Below, piece by piece: positions 1-8,522 of a stretch of DNA of 64,000 nt (position 1 is the stretch's first letter; each line of letters begins with the position of its first letter). The notes under the pieces are model-generated. The model saw nothing but the letters and a program-made list of their open reading frames with translations, did not search any database and was not told where the DNA came from. A program made the translations under genes and the position numbers. The stretch spans positions 1-64,000 of the forward strand of contig NZ_JXAK01000027.1 of NCBI RefSeq assembly GCF_000829455.1, given 5' to 3'. Origin of the DNA: Gordoniibacillus kamchatkensis. GTDB lineage: Bacteria > Bacillota > Bacilli > Paenibacillales > NBRC-103111.

Positions 1-2
1 GC

Positions 3-224
3 GGCGAGGCGTGGCTCGCCGCGATGCCGGCGACGAGCCTCGGCGAGCTCGCCGTCAGCGGCAGCGACGTGCTGGCGGCGCTCGGCGAGCGGGGCGGCCC
101 GTGGCTCGGTGAGCTGCTGCAGGCGCTGCTCGAACGCGTCGCTCTCGGCGAGACGCCAAACGAACCTGGCGCCCTGCTCGCCGCCGCAAAGCGGCTGCGC
201 GCTGCTGCGCACAAAGGGAGCTAG
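3..224 (+). CDS. cca: CCA tRNA nucleotidyltransferase, C-terminal fragment
   Basis: Only the last 73 codons are present; the reading frame is already open at the left edge of the window and ends at TAG 222-224. The visible residues include LAVSG, GPWLGE and a helix running through LLERVALGETPNE. These match the C-terminal helical region of the class II CCA-adding enzyme, which adds the CCA end to tRNAs. The catalytic nucleotidyltransferase head lies outside the window. The gene precedes birA, the order found in Bacillus subtilis, which supports the call. The fragment is short, so the assignment rests on the tail motif plus synteny. Confidence 0.75.
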   Translation, partial: GEAWLAAMPATSLGELAVSGSDVLAALGERGGPWLGELLQALLERVALGETPNEPGALLAAAKRLRAAAHKGS

Positions 225-557
225 TCGAGATCGGATGACCGCTGCTTAGCCCTGCTGCAATTGCGTTTTGCTCATCTGGAGCTCCGGGAACGTTATTTTG
301 GAGCGCTCTACTTGCTTTGGCAGCAACTAGAGCAGGCCAAATTTCGAAAACGCCAGATTCTCGTGCCAGAATTGCGCTACATACACTTGCACTCCTCCGA
401 TTAGATTGAGGAGCCGCTGCAATTGCGTTTTCGGCAACAGCCGGCCCTTGGTACCGTTCTTACTATGCCCCTGCTCAGGGGCGTGCATTGCGCATAAATC
501 GTACAACAAAACAAAGCCAACCGCAGGCGCACCACTTGCCCCTACCCCCGCGAAGTC

Positions 558-756
558 ATAGCGGAACGATATTCCGTTATTTTCAAAAATGCGGATGGCT
601 GCGAGATATTAACGGAACATCGTTCCGCTAATTGGCTCGTTTGTCGGCTAATCGGCGCTTCTGGCACGTTATTGCGAGCAAATAACGGATTGCTGTTCCG
701 CTAATTTCGGGAAATAATGGGAAATGCCGACGATAACGGAAATACGTTCCGCTATG
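558..756. repeat. Cluster of four short palindromic repeats
   Basis: Four near-palindromes occur at about 559-580, 610-632, 682-704 and 733-755. All follow the pattern TA(A/G)CGGAA-N4-7-TTCCG(C/T)TA, and some are followed by AATTTCGGG-like spacer sequence. Spacing between copies is roughly 50-70 bases. The same motif recurs four times at 30145-30330, including a similar spacer (GGGAAATG before the last copy). It is therefore a dispersed family and not a local operator. No transposase is associated with it. Confidence 0.8.
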
Positions 757-771
757 TTGTCTTTGTCCTAG

Positions 772-879
772 ACAACCAACAGCACAAGCTACAGCACAAG
801 CAACAGCACAAGCAACAGAGCAAGCAACAGCACAACCAACAGCACAAGCAACAGCACAACCAACAGCACAAGCTACAGC
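772..879. repeat. 12-bp tandem repeat (minisatellite), nine units
   Basis: Nine consecutive 12-base units of the form ACAAGCAACAGC, with point variants (ACAACC or ACAAGCTACAGC), run from 772 to 879. The unit length is a multiple of three, so both strands give open but low-complexity frames: Gln/His/Lys-rich on plus, Ala/Cys/Val-rich on minus. The array lies in the birA leader, between the palindromic repeats and the ribosome binding site. Confidence 0.9.
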
Positions 880-922
880 AATACCCCAAATGCCATAGCA
901 CGTTACAGGGAGGAATCCCAGC

Positions 923-1891
923 TTGAAGGAACAGATTATCCGCATCATGGAACAACACCGCGGCTCGTTCGTTTCCGGAGAGGAGCTGAGCCGGCGGCTG
1001 GACGTATCGCGCACGGCGGTGTGGAAGCACATCGCGGCGCTGCGCGAAGACGGCTACGAGTTCGAAGCGGTTCCGAAACGCGGCTACAGACTCGTCCAAG
1101 TCCCGGAGCGCCTGAGGCCGGAGCGCATTCGGGAGCTGCTGCGGACAACAACGCTCGGGCATACGCTGCACGTGTACGACACGCTCGATTCCACCCAGAC
1201 GAAGGCGCACGAGCTTGTCGCGCAAGGGGCGCAGGAAGGAACGCTGGTGATCGCCGACAGGCAAACGGCAGGCCGCGGACGAATGGGGAGAGTATGGCAT
1301 TCGCCGCCGGGGGCGGGCATCTATATGAGCCTGATCCTGAAGCCGCGCATTCCGCTCCAGTTCACGCCGCAGCTGACCTTGCTCGCCGCGGTGGCGCTGT
1401 GCCGCGCCATTGTGCGCATTGCTCGCGTGCCGGTCGGCATCAAGTGGCCGAACGATCTGCTCATCGGCGGCAAAAAAATTTGCGGCATTTTGCTCGAATC
1501 GAGCGCCGAGGACGAGCGGTTGCGGTACATCGTCGCCGGAATGGGCATTGGCGTCAACCTTCTGCCGGACGATTACCCGCCGGAGCTGCGGAGCATCGCA
1601 ACGTCGCTGGCGATCGAAGCCGGGCACCGTTTTGAACGCGAAGTTCTGATTGCAGCTGTGCTGGAAGAGTTTGAAGCTTTGTACAAGCTGTATGACGAGC
1701 AAGGCTTCGGGCCGATACGTTCGCTTTGGGAGGCCAACAGCGCTTCGTTAAACCGTCCGGTGCGGGTGCGTACAGCCCAGGGAGAACTGGAAGGGATCGC
1801 GGAATCGCTGGACGACAGCGGCGGATTGAACGTTCGGCTCGCCGACGGAACGATGACGAAAATTTTCTCCGGCGAAGTTGAGCTCAGGTAG
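923..1891 (+). CDS. birA: BirA biotin-protein ligase / biotin repressor
   Basis: Predicted bifunctional protein of 322 residues. It charges biotin to biotinyl-AMP and attaches it to the biotin carboxyl carrier protein, and it can repress biotin genes. An N-terminal winged helix (SGEELSRRLDVSRTAVWKHI, about residues 17-36) is the DNA-binding part. The ligase core shows GRGRMGR near residue 117 (adenylate-binding loop), KWPND near 174 and GGKKICGILLE. A C-terminal SH3-like domain follows. Length agrees with Bacillus BirA (about 325). The start is TTG at 923, chosen because AGGGAGGAA (907-915) sits at correct spacing. It follows cca and precedes panB, as in B. subtilis. No clear T-rich terminator was found after it. 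Confidence 0.93.
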   Translation: MKEQIIRIMEQHRGSFVSGEELSRRLDVSRTAVWKHIAALREDGYEFEAVPKRGYRLVQVPERLRPERIRELLRTTTLGHTLHVYDTLDSTQTKAHELVAQGAQEGTLVIADRQTAGRGRMGRVWHSPPGAGIYMSLILKPRIPLQFTPQLTLLAAVALCRAIVRIARVPVGIKWPNDLLIGGKKICGILLESSAEDERLRYIVAGMGIGVNLLPDDYPPELRSIATSLAIEAGHRFEREVLIAAVLEEFEALYKLYDEQGFGPIRSLWEANSASLNRPVRVRTAQGELEGIAESLDDSGGLNVRLADGTMTKIFSGEVELR

Positions 1892-2133
1892 CGGCATCAG
1901 CCGCGGCAGCAGGCGGCTTGCGAAGCGGAACATGCGAATTGAAGCCTAAGAGACGACTTTTTTAATCCCGGATCATTCGCCGCAGTGGAATCAAGGAATG
2001 CGGCTTTAACGGATGCCGGAGGCCCCAATTCCGATGCGCAGCGCAGTCCCACCGCCGGCTGCCCGCTGATGCCTGGGACCGAACAGCGATCACCAAATCA
2101 AGGGTTTTGAGTATATCTTTTTGTTCTGCTATC

Positions 2134-2142
2134 TGCTATAAT
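2134..2142 (+). promoter_or_regulatory. Extended -10 promoter for the pan operon
   Basis: TGCTATAAT (2134-2142) is a consensus extended -10 element (TGN-TATAAT). No good -35 lies at 17 bases; a TTGAGT is 24 bases upstream. It is the best housekeeping promoter between birA and panB and would give a leader of about 190-230 bases. Confidence 0.6.
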
Positions 2143-2227
2143 CGAGCTAACGAGGCGGTATCTTCTGGAACTGCACTCGAAGCTCGTCGATAATTCGCAA
2201 AACTGCATAACGTAGTACTAAGCAAGA

Positions 2228-2262
2228 TTGTCGGATTCTGCTCAGAGCCGTGAGGACCGAGA
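2228..2262 (+). ncRNA. Candidate structured leader RNA (possible pan motif)
   Basis: Outer pairing GTC-GG with CC-GA-GAC leaves a two-base bulge on the 3' side, and an inner stem CTCA/TGAG closes loop GAGCCG. A conserved RNA called the pan motif is known upstream of panB/C/D operons in Firmicutes and is described as a hairpin with bulged purines. The position here fits, but I cannot align to its consensus, so the identity is inference. Confidence 0.35.
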
Positions 2263-2302
2263 CAGAAAGGGTCATCTGTTTTTCTGTTTTTATGACCTTC
2301 GC

Positions 2303-2336
2303 TGCCCTTTCGGCCCAGAGCCGGAAGGGCATTTTT
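2303..2336 (+). terminator. Rho-independent hairpin in panB leader (attenuator candidate)
   Basis: TGCCCTTTCGG (2303-2313) pairs with CCGGAAGGGCA (2321-2331) with one G-U pair, loop CCCAGAG, followed by TTTTT. It lies after the predicted promoter and only about 40 bases before the preferred panB start. It therefore looks like a conditional terminator controlling panBCD rather than the end of birA. Confidence 0.7.
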
Positions 2337-2376
2337 GCATGAAACCCCCAATATGAACAGGAAGCTGGGATGCGTC

Positions 2377-3237
2377 ATGGAAGGGAAAAAACCGGTCACA
2401 GTCTCGAAATTGCGCAAGATGAAGCAGGACGGGCAACCGATCGCTATGGTCACCGCTTACGACTATCCGTCGGCGAAGCTGGCGGAGGAAGCGGGGAGCG
2501 ACATTATTCTCGTCGGCGATTCGCTCGGCAACGTCGTACTCGGGTACGATACGACTGTCCCCGTGACGCTCGACGACATGCTGCATCATACGAAGGCGGT
2601 GACTCGCGGGGCGAAGGCAACGTTCGTCGTCGCCGATATGCCGTTCCTGACGTATCACGGCAGCATCGACGCTACGCTCGGGAACGCCGCGCGGCTCATG
2701 CAGGAAGGGCTCGCTCACGCGCTGAAGCTGGAAGGCGGGGCCGAGATCGCGCAGACGGTGCGAACGCTGACGCAAGCCGGCATTCCGGTGATGGGTCATC
2801 TCGGACTCACGCCGCAATCCGTACACCAGATCGGCGGCTACAAAATCCAGGGCAAAACGTCCGAACAAGCGCAAAAGCTGCTCCAGGACGCTCTGGCGCT
2901 TGAGCAAGCGGGGGCATTTGCGATCGTGCTAGAGCTGATCACGGCCGAGCTGGCGGAATGGATCACGTCGCAGCTCGCCGTACCGACAATCGGCATCGGC
3001 TCCGGCGCGGGGTGCGACGGACAAGTTCTGGTCTATCACGACTTGCTGCGTTATGACAGCGGGGCGCCCGCCAAAAAGTTCGTTCAGACGTATGCGAACA
3101 TCGGGGATACGATCCGCGGCGGCATCGCCCAATACGTCCAGGATGTGAAAGAACGCAAATTCCCGCTGCCGAAGCACGCATTTGCGGCCGACGGCGAGCT
3201 GTTGACGTCGTTGTACGGCGGAGGCGTAAAAATATAA
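2377..3237 (+). CDS. panB: 3-methyl-2-oxobutanoate hydroxymethyltransferase
   Basis: First committed enzyme of pantothenate (CoA precursor) synthesis: it transfers a hydroxymethyl group from methylene-tetrahydrofolate to alpha-ketoisovalerate. The 286-residue TIM-barrel protein shows [17 protein letters not shown] near the N terminus, [11 protein letters not shown] (Mg/substrate site) and GHLGLTPQS. The frame also opens at TTG 2335 inside the terminator T-tract and at ATG 2353. ATG 2377 is preferred because it gives the usual family N terminus and has AGGAAG upstream. First gene of panBCD; its stop TAA overlaps an upstream ATG of panC by one base (3237). Confidence 0.93.
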   Translation: MEGKKPVTVSKLRKMKQDGQPIAMVTAYDYPSAKLAEEAGSDIILVGDSLGNVVLGYDTTVPVTLDDMLHHTKAVTRGAKATFVVADMPFLTYHGSIDATLGNAARLMQEGLAHALKLEGGAEIAQTVRTLTQAGIPVMGHLGLTPQSVHQIGGYKIQGKTSEQAQKLLQDALALEQAGAFAIVLELITAELAEWITSQLAVPTIGIGSGAGCDGQVLVYHDLLRYDSGAPAKKFVQTYANIGDTIRGGIAQYVQDVKERKFPLPKHAFAADGELLTSLYGGGVKI

Positions 3238-3308
3238 TGACGCAACCTTCCAGTTTTACGGACCGGCTGCCCGCCACGAGTTTATACGGCCAAGGAGCAC
3301 CAAGCGCA

Positions 3309-4190
3309 ATGGAAATCATCGAAACGATCGCGGAGCTGCGCAAGCGCCTGGGCGCGCGCCGCGGGCAAGGACATACCGTCGGCTTCGTGCCGACGATGGG
3401 CTATTTGCACGAAGGGCACCGCAGCTTGATGGAGCGGGCTCGGACGGAGAACGATACGGTCGTCCTGAGCATTTTCGTCAATCCGCTGCAATTTGGTCCG
3501 AATGAAGATTTCGACCGGTATCCGCGCGACAAAGAGCGCGACGTGGCCGTCGCCGAGCAGGCCGGTGTCGACTTCATCTTTATGCCAACAGTAAGCGAAA
3601 TGTATCCGCAGCCGGTCAACGCCCGCGTCACGGTCACAGGCGACGTGACGACGAAGCTCGACGCCGTATCCCGCCCGGGCCATTTCGACGGCGTGGCGAC
3701 CGTCGTGAGCAAGCTGTTTCACATCGTCCAACCGGACCGCGCTTATTTTGGCATGAAGGATGCGCAGCAAGTCGCAGTTATTCGGCAAATGGTCGACGAC
3801 CTGAATATGAATGTCACGATTGTGCCTTGCGAGACAGAGCGCGAGGAAGACGGACTTGCCAAAAGCTCCCGCAACGTTTATTTGTCCCCCGAAGAGCGGG
3901 CGCAGGCGGTCGTGCTGTCGCAGGCGCTGGCCAAGGCAAAAAAATACGCGCTTAGCCAATCGTCCGTCACGATTTCCGAGCTCAAATCGCTGCTTGTCAA
4001 TCATATCTCAACTGCGCCGCTGGCCCGCATCGATTATGCCGAGGCGCTGACGTATCCCGGCTTCCGCGAAATCCATACGTGGTATCCTGAGCTAGGTACA
4101 GAGCTGATCATTGCTTTAGCCGTCAAATTCGGCAATACGCGCCTTATCGATAACGTCATTTTATCCGGCAACCAGCCATTCATCCGCTAA
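3309..4190 (+). CDS. panC: Pantothenate synthetase (pantoate--beta-alanine ligase)
   Basis: Cytosolic ligase that joins pantoate and beta-alanine using ATP, the last step of pantothenate synthesis. The family signature [17 protein letters not shown] near residues 25-40 holds the HxGH ATP motif; [15 protein letters not shown] and [10 protein letters not shown] follow. The frame can begin at ATG 3237, fused to the panB stop. ATG 3309 is preferred: AAGGAG (3293-3298) precedes it, and 293 residues matches the usual 280-290. The longer start would add a 24-residue extension unlike the family. Confidence 0.92.
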   Translation: MEIIETIAELRKRLGARRGQGHTVGFVPTMGYLHEGHRSLMERARTENDTVVLSIFVNPLQFGPNEDFDRYPRDKERDVAVAEQAGVDFIFMPTVSEMYPQPVNARVTVTGDVTTKLDAVSRPGHFDGVATVVSKLFHIVQPDRAYFGMKDAQQVAVIRQMVDDLNMNVTIVPCETEREEDGLAKSSRNVYLSPEERAQAVVLSQALAKAKKYALSQSSVTISELKSLLVNHISTAPLARIDYAEALTYPGFREIHTWYPELGTELIIALAVKFGNTRLIDNVILSGNQPFIR

Positions 4191-4212
4191 TCCGAAGGAA
4201 GTGACATTCTCC

Positions 4213-4596
4213 ATGTTCCGCACGATGATGAAAGCGAAGCTGCACCGCGCAACGGTGACGGAAGCAAACTTGAATTACATTGGAAGCATTACGATTGATC
4301 AGGATCTGCTGGAGCTCGTCGATATGCTGCCGAACGAAAAGGTGCAAATCGTCAACAACAACAATGGCGCCCGTCTGGAAACGTATATCATTCCCGGCCC
4401 GCGCGGCTCCGGCGTCATTTGCCTGAACGGCGCCGCGGCGCGGCTCGTCCAGACCGGCGATACGGTCATCATCGTTTCGTACGCAACGATGACCGACGAA
4501 GAGGCGCGGCGCCACAAGCCGACTGTAGCCATTATGGGCGAAGGTAACAAAGTGGTCCAGCTGCTGAAGGAAGAAGAGCCGGCAACCATATTGTGA
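4213..4596 (+). CDS. panD: Aspartate 1-decarboxylase (proenzyme)
   Basis: Makes beta-alanine from aspartate for PanC. The 127-residue chain is a proenzyme that self-cleaves between Gly24 and Ser25 (NYIGSITID) to form the pyruvoyl cofactor. The catalytic Tyr/Asn region ([15 protein letters not shown]) and [13 protein letters not shown] are intact. Start ATG 4213 gives [20 protein letters not shown], matching Bacillus PanD; GAAGGAAG precedes it. Third gene of the pan operon, followed by a strong terminator, so the operon most likely ends here. Confidence 0.95.
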   Translation: MFRTMMKAKLHRATVTEANLNYIGSITIDQDLLELVDMLPNEKVQIVNNNNGARLETYIIPGPRGSGVICLNGAAARLVQTGDTVIIVSYATMTDEEARRHKPTVAIMGEGNKVVQLLKEEEPATIL

Positions 4597-4601
4597 AGAT
4601 G

Positions 4602-4644
4602 AAGGTTCCAAGCCGCGGCGTAAGCGCGGCTGGAACCTTTTTTT
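4602..4644 (+). terminator. Terminator of panBCD
   Basis: AAGGTTCCAAGCCGCG pairs with CGCGGCTGGAACCTT around a GCGTAAG loop (one mismatch) and runs into seven T residues. A classic strong intrinsic terminator starting five bases after the panD stop. Confidence 0.92.
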
Positions 4645-4947
4645 GCTCCAGCGGGAAGCCTGTTATGGCTGGTTTCATGTCAGAAAACGACAGACCGAAG
4701 CAATAACGGCGAGCTCCGTGCTGTGCGTCTCGAAGCCAGCTTAACGCAAGTAAACGCGCACGCCCCAAAGTACGGCGGAAGCCGTTTAATCCTTACATGC
4801 ATGAAATAAAGCCGCGGGGCACACAATGAGAACAACGAATACCGCCGGAGGAGCGCAGATTCGGATGTTTCGGACAGCCGCTCGCGGGACGGTTCGTCAT
4901 CTCCACACAGCCATCGAACGAATACGCCACTTGTGGGAGGAATGCCC
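4645..4947. other. Intergenic region without recognisable feature
   Basis: About 300 bases between the pan terminator and the TPR gene. No gene, repeat or clear sigma-A promoter was seen apart from the ribosome binding site GGGAGGA (4935-4941) at its end. Confidence 0.6.
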
Positions 4948-5571
4948 GTGTTCAAGCATTTGTTCTCCACGATGAACGAGGTTCTCGATCACGTTGCGAA
5001 GCATTATCCGACGGCGACAAGTACGCAAAAGGCGGAGCTTGACGAGCAATTGCACGTACTCAAGGCGATGAGCGACGAATGTATCGAATCGTGGCTCTTG
5101 TTCGAGGAGAAGCTGGGAGCCGTTCTCAAGCCTCAAGCCGATCCGTCCAAATGGCTTCACGACAACTTGCTCCAGCTGGGCCCTCCGCCCAAACAGACCG
5201 AGCAATTCGCGCGGGGGCAAGGCTATTACAAGCTGCTCATGTACGACAAGGCGATTGCCGAATTCGAGGATTTGGTGAAGCGCGAGCCCGATTTTTTGCT
5301 GGCCCGCGTCTACTTGGCGATGGCGTACTTGCGCAGCGGGGAAACCGCGGACGCTTACCGGCATTTTCAGTTTTTGCTGCCGCTCACCGAAAATAACAAG
5401 ATGAAGGCCATTTCGTACAATGTGATGGGCTGCATTCAGATGCAAAATCAGAACGTGGAGATCGCCTGCCACTATTTCAAAAAAGCGTTCGACAGCTCGC
5501 CCGAATGTCTCGAACCGCTGCTTACCTCGCTTCAGCCGCCTCCTCTTTCGGGAGAAACGCCCCGCGAATAA
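4948..5571 (+). CDS. Tetratricopeptide-repeat-like protein
   Basis: Soluble 207-residue protein with no signal peptide. The central part (about residues 85-185) has TPR-like helix pairs: ARGQGYYKLLMYDKAIAEFED, LLARVYLAMAYLRSG and ISYNVMGCIQMQNQNVEIA. This suggests a protein-interaction role. No catalytic motif is visible. GTG 4948 is preferred because GGAGG (4936-4940) is seven bases upstream; GTG 4933 and ATG 4942 lack this spacing. It lies between panD and dinG on the same strand, and the dinG promoter lies just past its stop. Confidence 0.75.
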   Translation: MFKHLFSTMNEVLDHVAKHYPTATSTQKAELDEQLHVLKAMSDECIESWLLFEEKLGAVLKPQADPSKWLHDNLLQLGPPPKQTEQFARGQGYYKLLMYDKAIAEFEDLVKREPDFLLARVYLAMAYLRSGETADAYRHFQFLLPLTENNKMKAISYNVMGCIQMQNQNVEIACHYFKKAFDSSPECLEPLLTSLQPPPLSGETPRE

Positions 5572-5598
5572 CTTGCTATTCCCTTTTTGGAAACAAAT

Positions 5599-5607
5599 TT
5601 GGTATGC
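5599..5607 (+). promoter_or_regulatory. Extended -10 promoter for dinG-rex
   Basis: TGGTATGCT just downstream of the TPR gene stop reads as an extended -10 (TGN-TATGCT) about 30 bases before the dinG start. A TTGCTA lies 24 bases upstream, too far for a standard -35. Confidence 0.4.
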
Positions 5608-5639
5608 TAAGGGGAGCAAGTTGGGGAGAGGATGGAGTC

Positions 5640-8522
5640 ATGAAGTTCGCGGTACTCGATTTCGAAACGACAGGAAGCGGGCAGACCGATGAAATTATTC
5701 AAGTCGGGCTCGTCATTATAAACGATTTTCAAATCACAGACAGGTATACCTCCTTGGTGGACCCGGGGATTCGTATACCTTCTTCTATTACAGCGCTGAC
5801 GGGCATTACCGACGATATGGTCAAGGACGCGCCGTCGCTTCATCAAGTCATCACCGAGATGCAGCCGCTGCTGGCTGACGCGGTACTCGTCGCGCATAAC
5901 GTCGCCTTTGACTTCGGCTTTCTGCAGCGGGCGCTTGCCCGCACCGGCTACCGACCGTTCGGCGGCCGGGTGCTCGATACGTTGGAAGCGCTGCGCTTCT
6001 TGTTTCCGTCGCTCGCCAGCCTGCAGCTGTCGATGGTGGCGGACGCGTTCGGCGTCGCGCACGAGCGGCCTCATCAGGCGGACAGCGATGCCGAGGTGAC
6101 CGCGGAAATATGGCTCATCTGCCTACACAAGCTGCTGTCGCTGCCGCTGCTTACCGTTCAGCGGTTAAGCTATTTGTTTCAGGCGTACCCGAGCTCCGAC
6201 ATCGGATGGCTGCTGCAGGAGGTTGCTGCGTTCAAGGAGCAGCAAACGGGCATCGATATGGACGCAGACCGCTATTTCCGGCAATTTACGCTCGCTGTGG
6301 ACAACTGGGACACGGAAGAGAGTGTTCGCGACGAAATCGAAGTGATGCGGCTCAGCAACAATTTTGAGCAGTTTTACGCCGAGTTCAAGGAAACGTTGCA
6401 AACGAAATTCGAGGTTTACGAAAACCGTGCGGCCCAAGAGGAAATGATCCGCGAAGTCGAGGAAGCGCTGCAGCAAGACAAGCACCTGATGATCGAAGCC
6501 GGCACCGGAACCGGCAAGTCGCTCGGCTATTTGATTCCAGCGATCTATTTCGGCTTGAAGCAGGATCGTAAAGTGGTCGTCAGCACGCATACAATCAACT
6601 TGCAGGAGCAGCTGCGAGACCGCGACATTCCGCTCCTGCAGGAGCTGTTTCCCGCCAAATTCCGGGCGGCGGTGCTGAAGGGGCGAAGCCATTACTTGTG
6701 CTTGCGCAAGTTCGAGCACAAAATGAACGCGCAAGATTTCGACAATACGAAAGAGGACGTACTGACCGCCGCGCAAATGATCGTGTGGCTCGGCGAAACG
6801 GGCCGCGGCGACGAGGAGGAGCTTCACCTGGCGCAGCGCGGCGGCTCCTTTTGGCATTCCGTTGCGAGCGATACCGATTCGTGCTTGAACCGGGCGTGCC
6901 CGTGGTTTAAAAAGTGCTTCTATCACCGCGCCCGCCACGAAGCGAATATCGCCGACTTGATTATTACGAATCATTCGCTGCTGTTCACCGATATGAAAGC
7001 CGAGAACCGGCTTCTGCCCGCCTACAAACATCTCGTCATCGACGAAGCGCACCATTTTGAAGAGGTGGCCAGCAAGCATCTCGGCGTCGAGACGCCTTAT
7101 TTCGGCTTTGCCGGAACGCTGCAGCGGCTTTATAAAGATGCCCGCAGCGGCCAGCTGCCGTCGCTGCAGTTCCGGCTGCAGCAGCATGACGGCGACGAGC
7201 GGGCGGGAGCGTGGCTGGAGACGGCCGAGACGCTTGGTACGCGGGCAATGGAGGCGCGCGAGCAGTGGGATGTGCTGTGCGAAAAGCTGTACGGCATCGT
7301 GTCGGCGGCCAGCCTCGATCCGTCGGCGACGGAAACCGGGCAATATGTGCTCAGGATGAAGCCCGAGTCGCTGCCGCCGGTTTGGAACGAGCTGCTCGTG
7401 CAGGAGGACAATCTGTATTTGAACGTGACGGAGATCGTCAAGCCGCTGGAAAAGCTCGTCGGCGAGCTGAAGGAGCTGCAGGACGAATACGAGGTGCAAA
7501 GTCTCGTCACCGACTTGAACGGCTCGTTGAAGGATCTTATTCGTTACCGGGATTCGCTGCGGTTTTTCATGCGCATGCCGGACCCCGAATACGTGTACTG
7601 GATGGAAGCGGGGGCTTACTTGAAAAGCCGCTCGCTGACGCTCGTCAGCGTCCCGCACGACGTCAGCCCGCTGCTGCAGGAGCACTTTTTCGATACAAAG
7701 GATAGCATCGTGCTTACGTCGGCGACGCTCTCCGTTGACAAGTCGTTCGATTACATGCGCGAGCAGCTCGGATTGGCGGCCTCCTTCGAAGCGGAGAACG
7801 GCCCGGAGAAGCTGAAGACGGTACAGCTGCCGTCGCCGTTCAATTATCGCAAACAAGCGCTTGTCGTCATTCCGCGCGATTTCCCAGGCATCAAGGGCGG
7901 CACGGCGGGCGAGGCAGCGTTTGTTGCCGCTTTGCTGGACTCGCTCTACGAAGTGGCGCTTGTCACCAAAGGGCGAATGCTGGTGCTGTTTACTTCGTCG
8001 CGCATGCTGAAGCAGGTGCACGGTCCGCTTAAGGAACGGCTGCAGCCGCACGACATCGGGGTGCTGGGCCAAGGCGTAGATAGCGGCAACCGCAGCAAGC
8101 TGCTGCGCCAGTTCCAGGATAGCCGCGCCAGCGTACTGCTTGGCACAAGCTCGTTCTGGGAAGGGGTCGACATTCCGGGCGATGCGCTCACTTGCCTCGC
8201 CATTGTCCGGCTTCCGTTCCAACCTCCGAACCATCCGCTGGCCGAAGCGAAAAGCGAGATTATTAAGAAAAGCAATCAGAATCCGTTCATGAAGCTGTCG
8301 GTGCCGCAAGCGGTGATCCGTTTCAAGCAAGGCTTCGGCCGCCTTGTCCGGCGCGCGTCGGACAGGGGGACGGTCATCATCTACGATACGCGGGTGATCG
8401 AGACCAATTACGGCAAATATTTCTTGTATTCGCTGCCGGGGCCGAAGATCGAGCATATGCCGGCGAAGCAAATGACGGCGCGCATACAGCAGTGGCTGGA
8501 GATGGAGGGGGAGCCGGGGTGA
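5640..8522 (+). CDS. dinG: DinG-type helicase with N-terminal DnaQ-like exonuclease
   Basis: 960-residue DNA repair protein. Residues 1-165 form a DEDDh 3'-5' exonuclease domain (DFETTG near residue 6). The rest is an XPD/DinG superfamily 2 helicase: Walker A GTGTGKS near 288, DEAH box (VIDEAHH) near 466 and a C-terminal motif with QGFGRLVRR. Four cysteines near residues 354, 414, 419 and 425 have spacing C-x4-C-x5-C after the first one, as in the iron-sulfur domain of E. coli DinG, so a 4Fe-4S cluster is plausible. The frame extends upstream to 5505 inside the TPR gene; ATG 5640 gives the normal N terminus. Its stop overlaps the rex start (GTGA). Confidence 0.93.
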   Translation: MKFAVLDFETTGSGQTDEIIQVGLVIINDFQITDRYTSLVDPGIRIPSSITALTGITDDMVKDAPSLHQVITEMQPLLADAVLVAHNVAFDFGFLQRALARTGYRPFGGRVLDTLEALRFLFPSLASLQLSMVADAFGVAHERPHQADSDAEVTAEIWLICLHKLLSLPLLTVQRLSYLFQAYPSSDIGWLLQEVAAFKEQQTGIDMDADRYFRQFTLAVDNWDTEESVRDEIEVMRLSNNFEQFYAEFKETLQTKFEVYENRAAQEEMIREVEEALQQDKHLMIEAGTGTGKSLGYLIPAIYFGLKQDRKVVVSTHTINLQEQLRDRDIPLLQELFPAKFRAAVLKGRSHYLCLRKFEHKMNAQDFDNTKEDVLTAAQMIVWLGETGRGDEEELHLAQRGGSFWHSVASDTDSCLNRACPWFKKCFYHRARHEANIADLIITNHSLLFTDMKAENRLLPAYKHLVIDEAHHFEEVASKHLGVETPYFGFAGTLQRLYKDARSGQLPSLQFRLQQHDGDERAGAWLETAETLGTRAMEAREQWDVLCEKLYGIVSAASLDPSATETGQYVLRMKPESLPPVWNELLVQEDNLYLNVTEIVKPLEKLVGELKELQDEYEVQSLVTDLNGSLKDLIRYRDSLRFFMRMPDPEYVYWMEAGAYLKSRSLTLVSVPHDVSPLLQEHFFDTKDSIVLTSATLSVDKSFDYMREQLGLAASFEAENGPEKLKTVQLPSPFNYRKQALVVIPRDFPGIKGGTAGEAAFVAALLDSLYEVALVTKGRMLVLFTSSRMLKQVHGPLKERLQPHDIGVLGQGVDSGNRSKLLRQFQDSRASVLLGTSSFWEGVDIPGDALTCLAIVRLPFQPPNHPLAEAKSEIIKKSNQNPFMKLSVPQAVIRFKQGFGRLVRRASDRGTVIIYDTRVIETNYGKYFLYSLPGPKIEHMPAKQMTARIQQWLEMEGEPG

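Larger units (their letters stand above)
225..922. other. Repeat-rich intergenic region before birA
   Basis: About 700 bases without a credible gene. The left part has a direct repeat of CTGCAATTGCGTTTT (about 253-267 and 417-431). The middle holds four copies of a short palindromic repeat (558-756). The right end is a 12-bp tandem repeat (772-879) that stops about 28 bases before the birA ribosome binding site. Small open frames here (327-509 minus, 717-926 plus) are low complexity or have no family resemblance, so they are not called. Confidence 0.7.
1892..2376 (+). other. birA-panB intergenic region with structured pan leader
   Basis: The first ~200 bases hold nothing recognisable. A promoter near 2134-2142 starts a predicted leader of about 190 bases. 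The leader contains a compact stem region at about 2228-2262 and ends in a Rho-independent hairpin just before panB. See the separate promoter, candidate RNA and terminator entries. Confidence 0.6.

Noticed and set aside
327-509. 60-residue minus-strand frame
   Set aside because: No ribosome binding site, no family resemblance, and it lies in repeat-bearing intergenic sequence.
772-879. Possible CRISPR array
   Set aside because: Units are contiguous 12-mers with no unique spacers.
717-926. Plus-strand open frame rich in Gln/His/Lys before birA
   Set aside because: It is produced by the 12-bp tandem repeat, has no ribosome binding site and runs into the birA start; the minus-strand Ala/Cys/Val frame over the same array is the same artefact.
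6165-8471. 768-residue frame antisense to dinG
   Set aside because: Shadow of the helicase gene; no motif.
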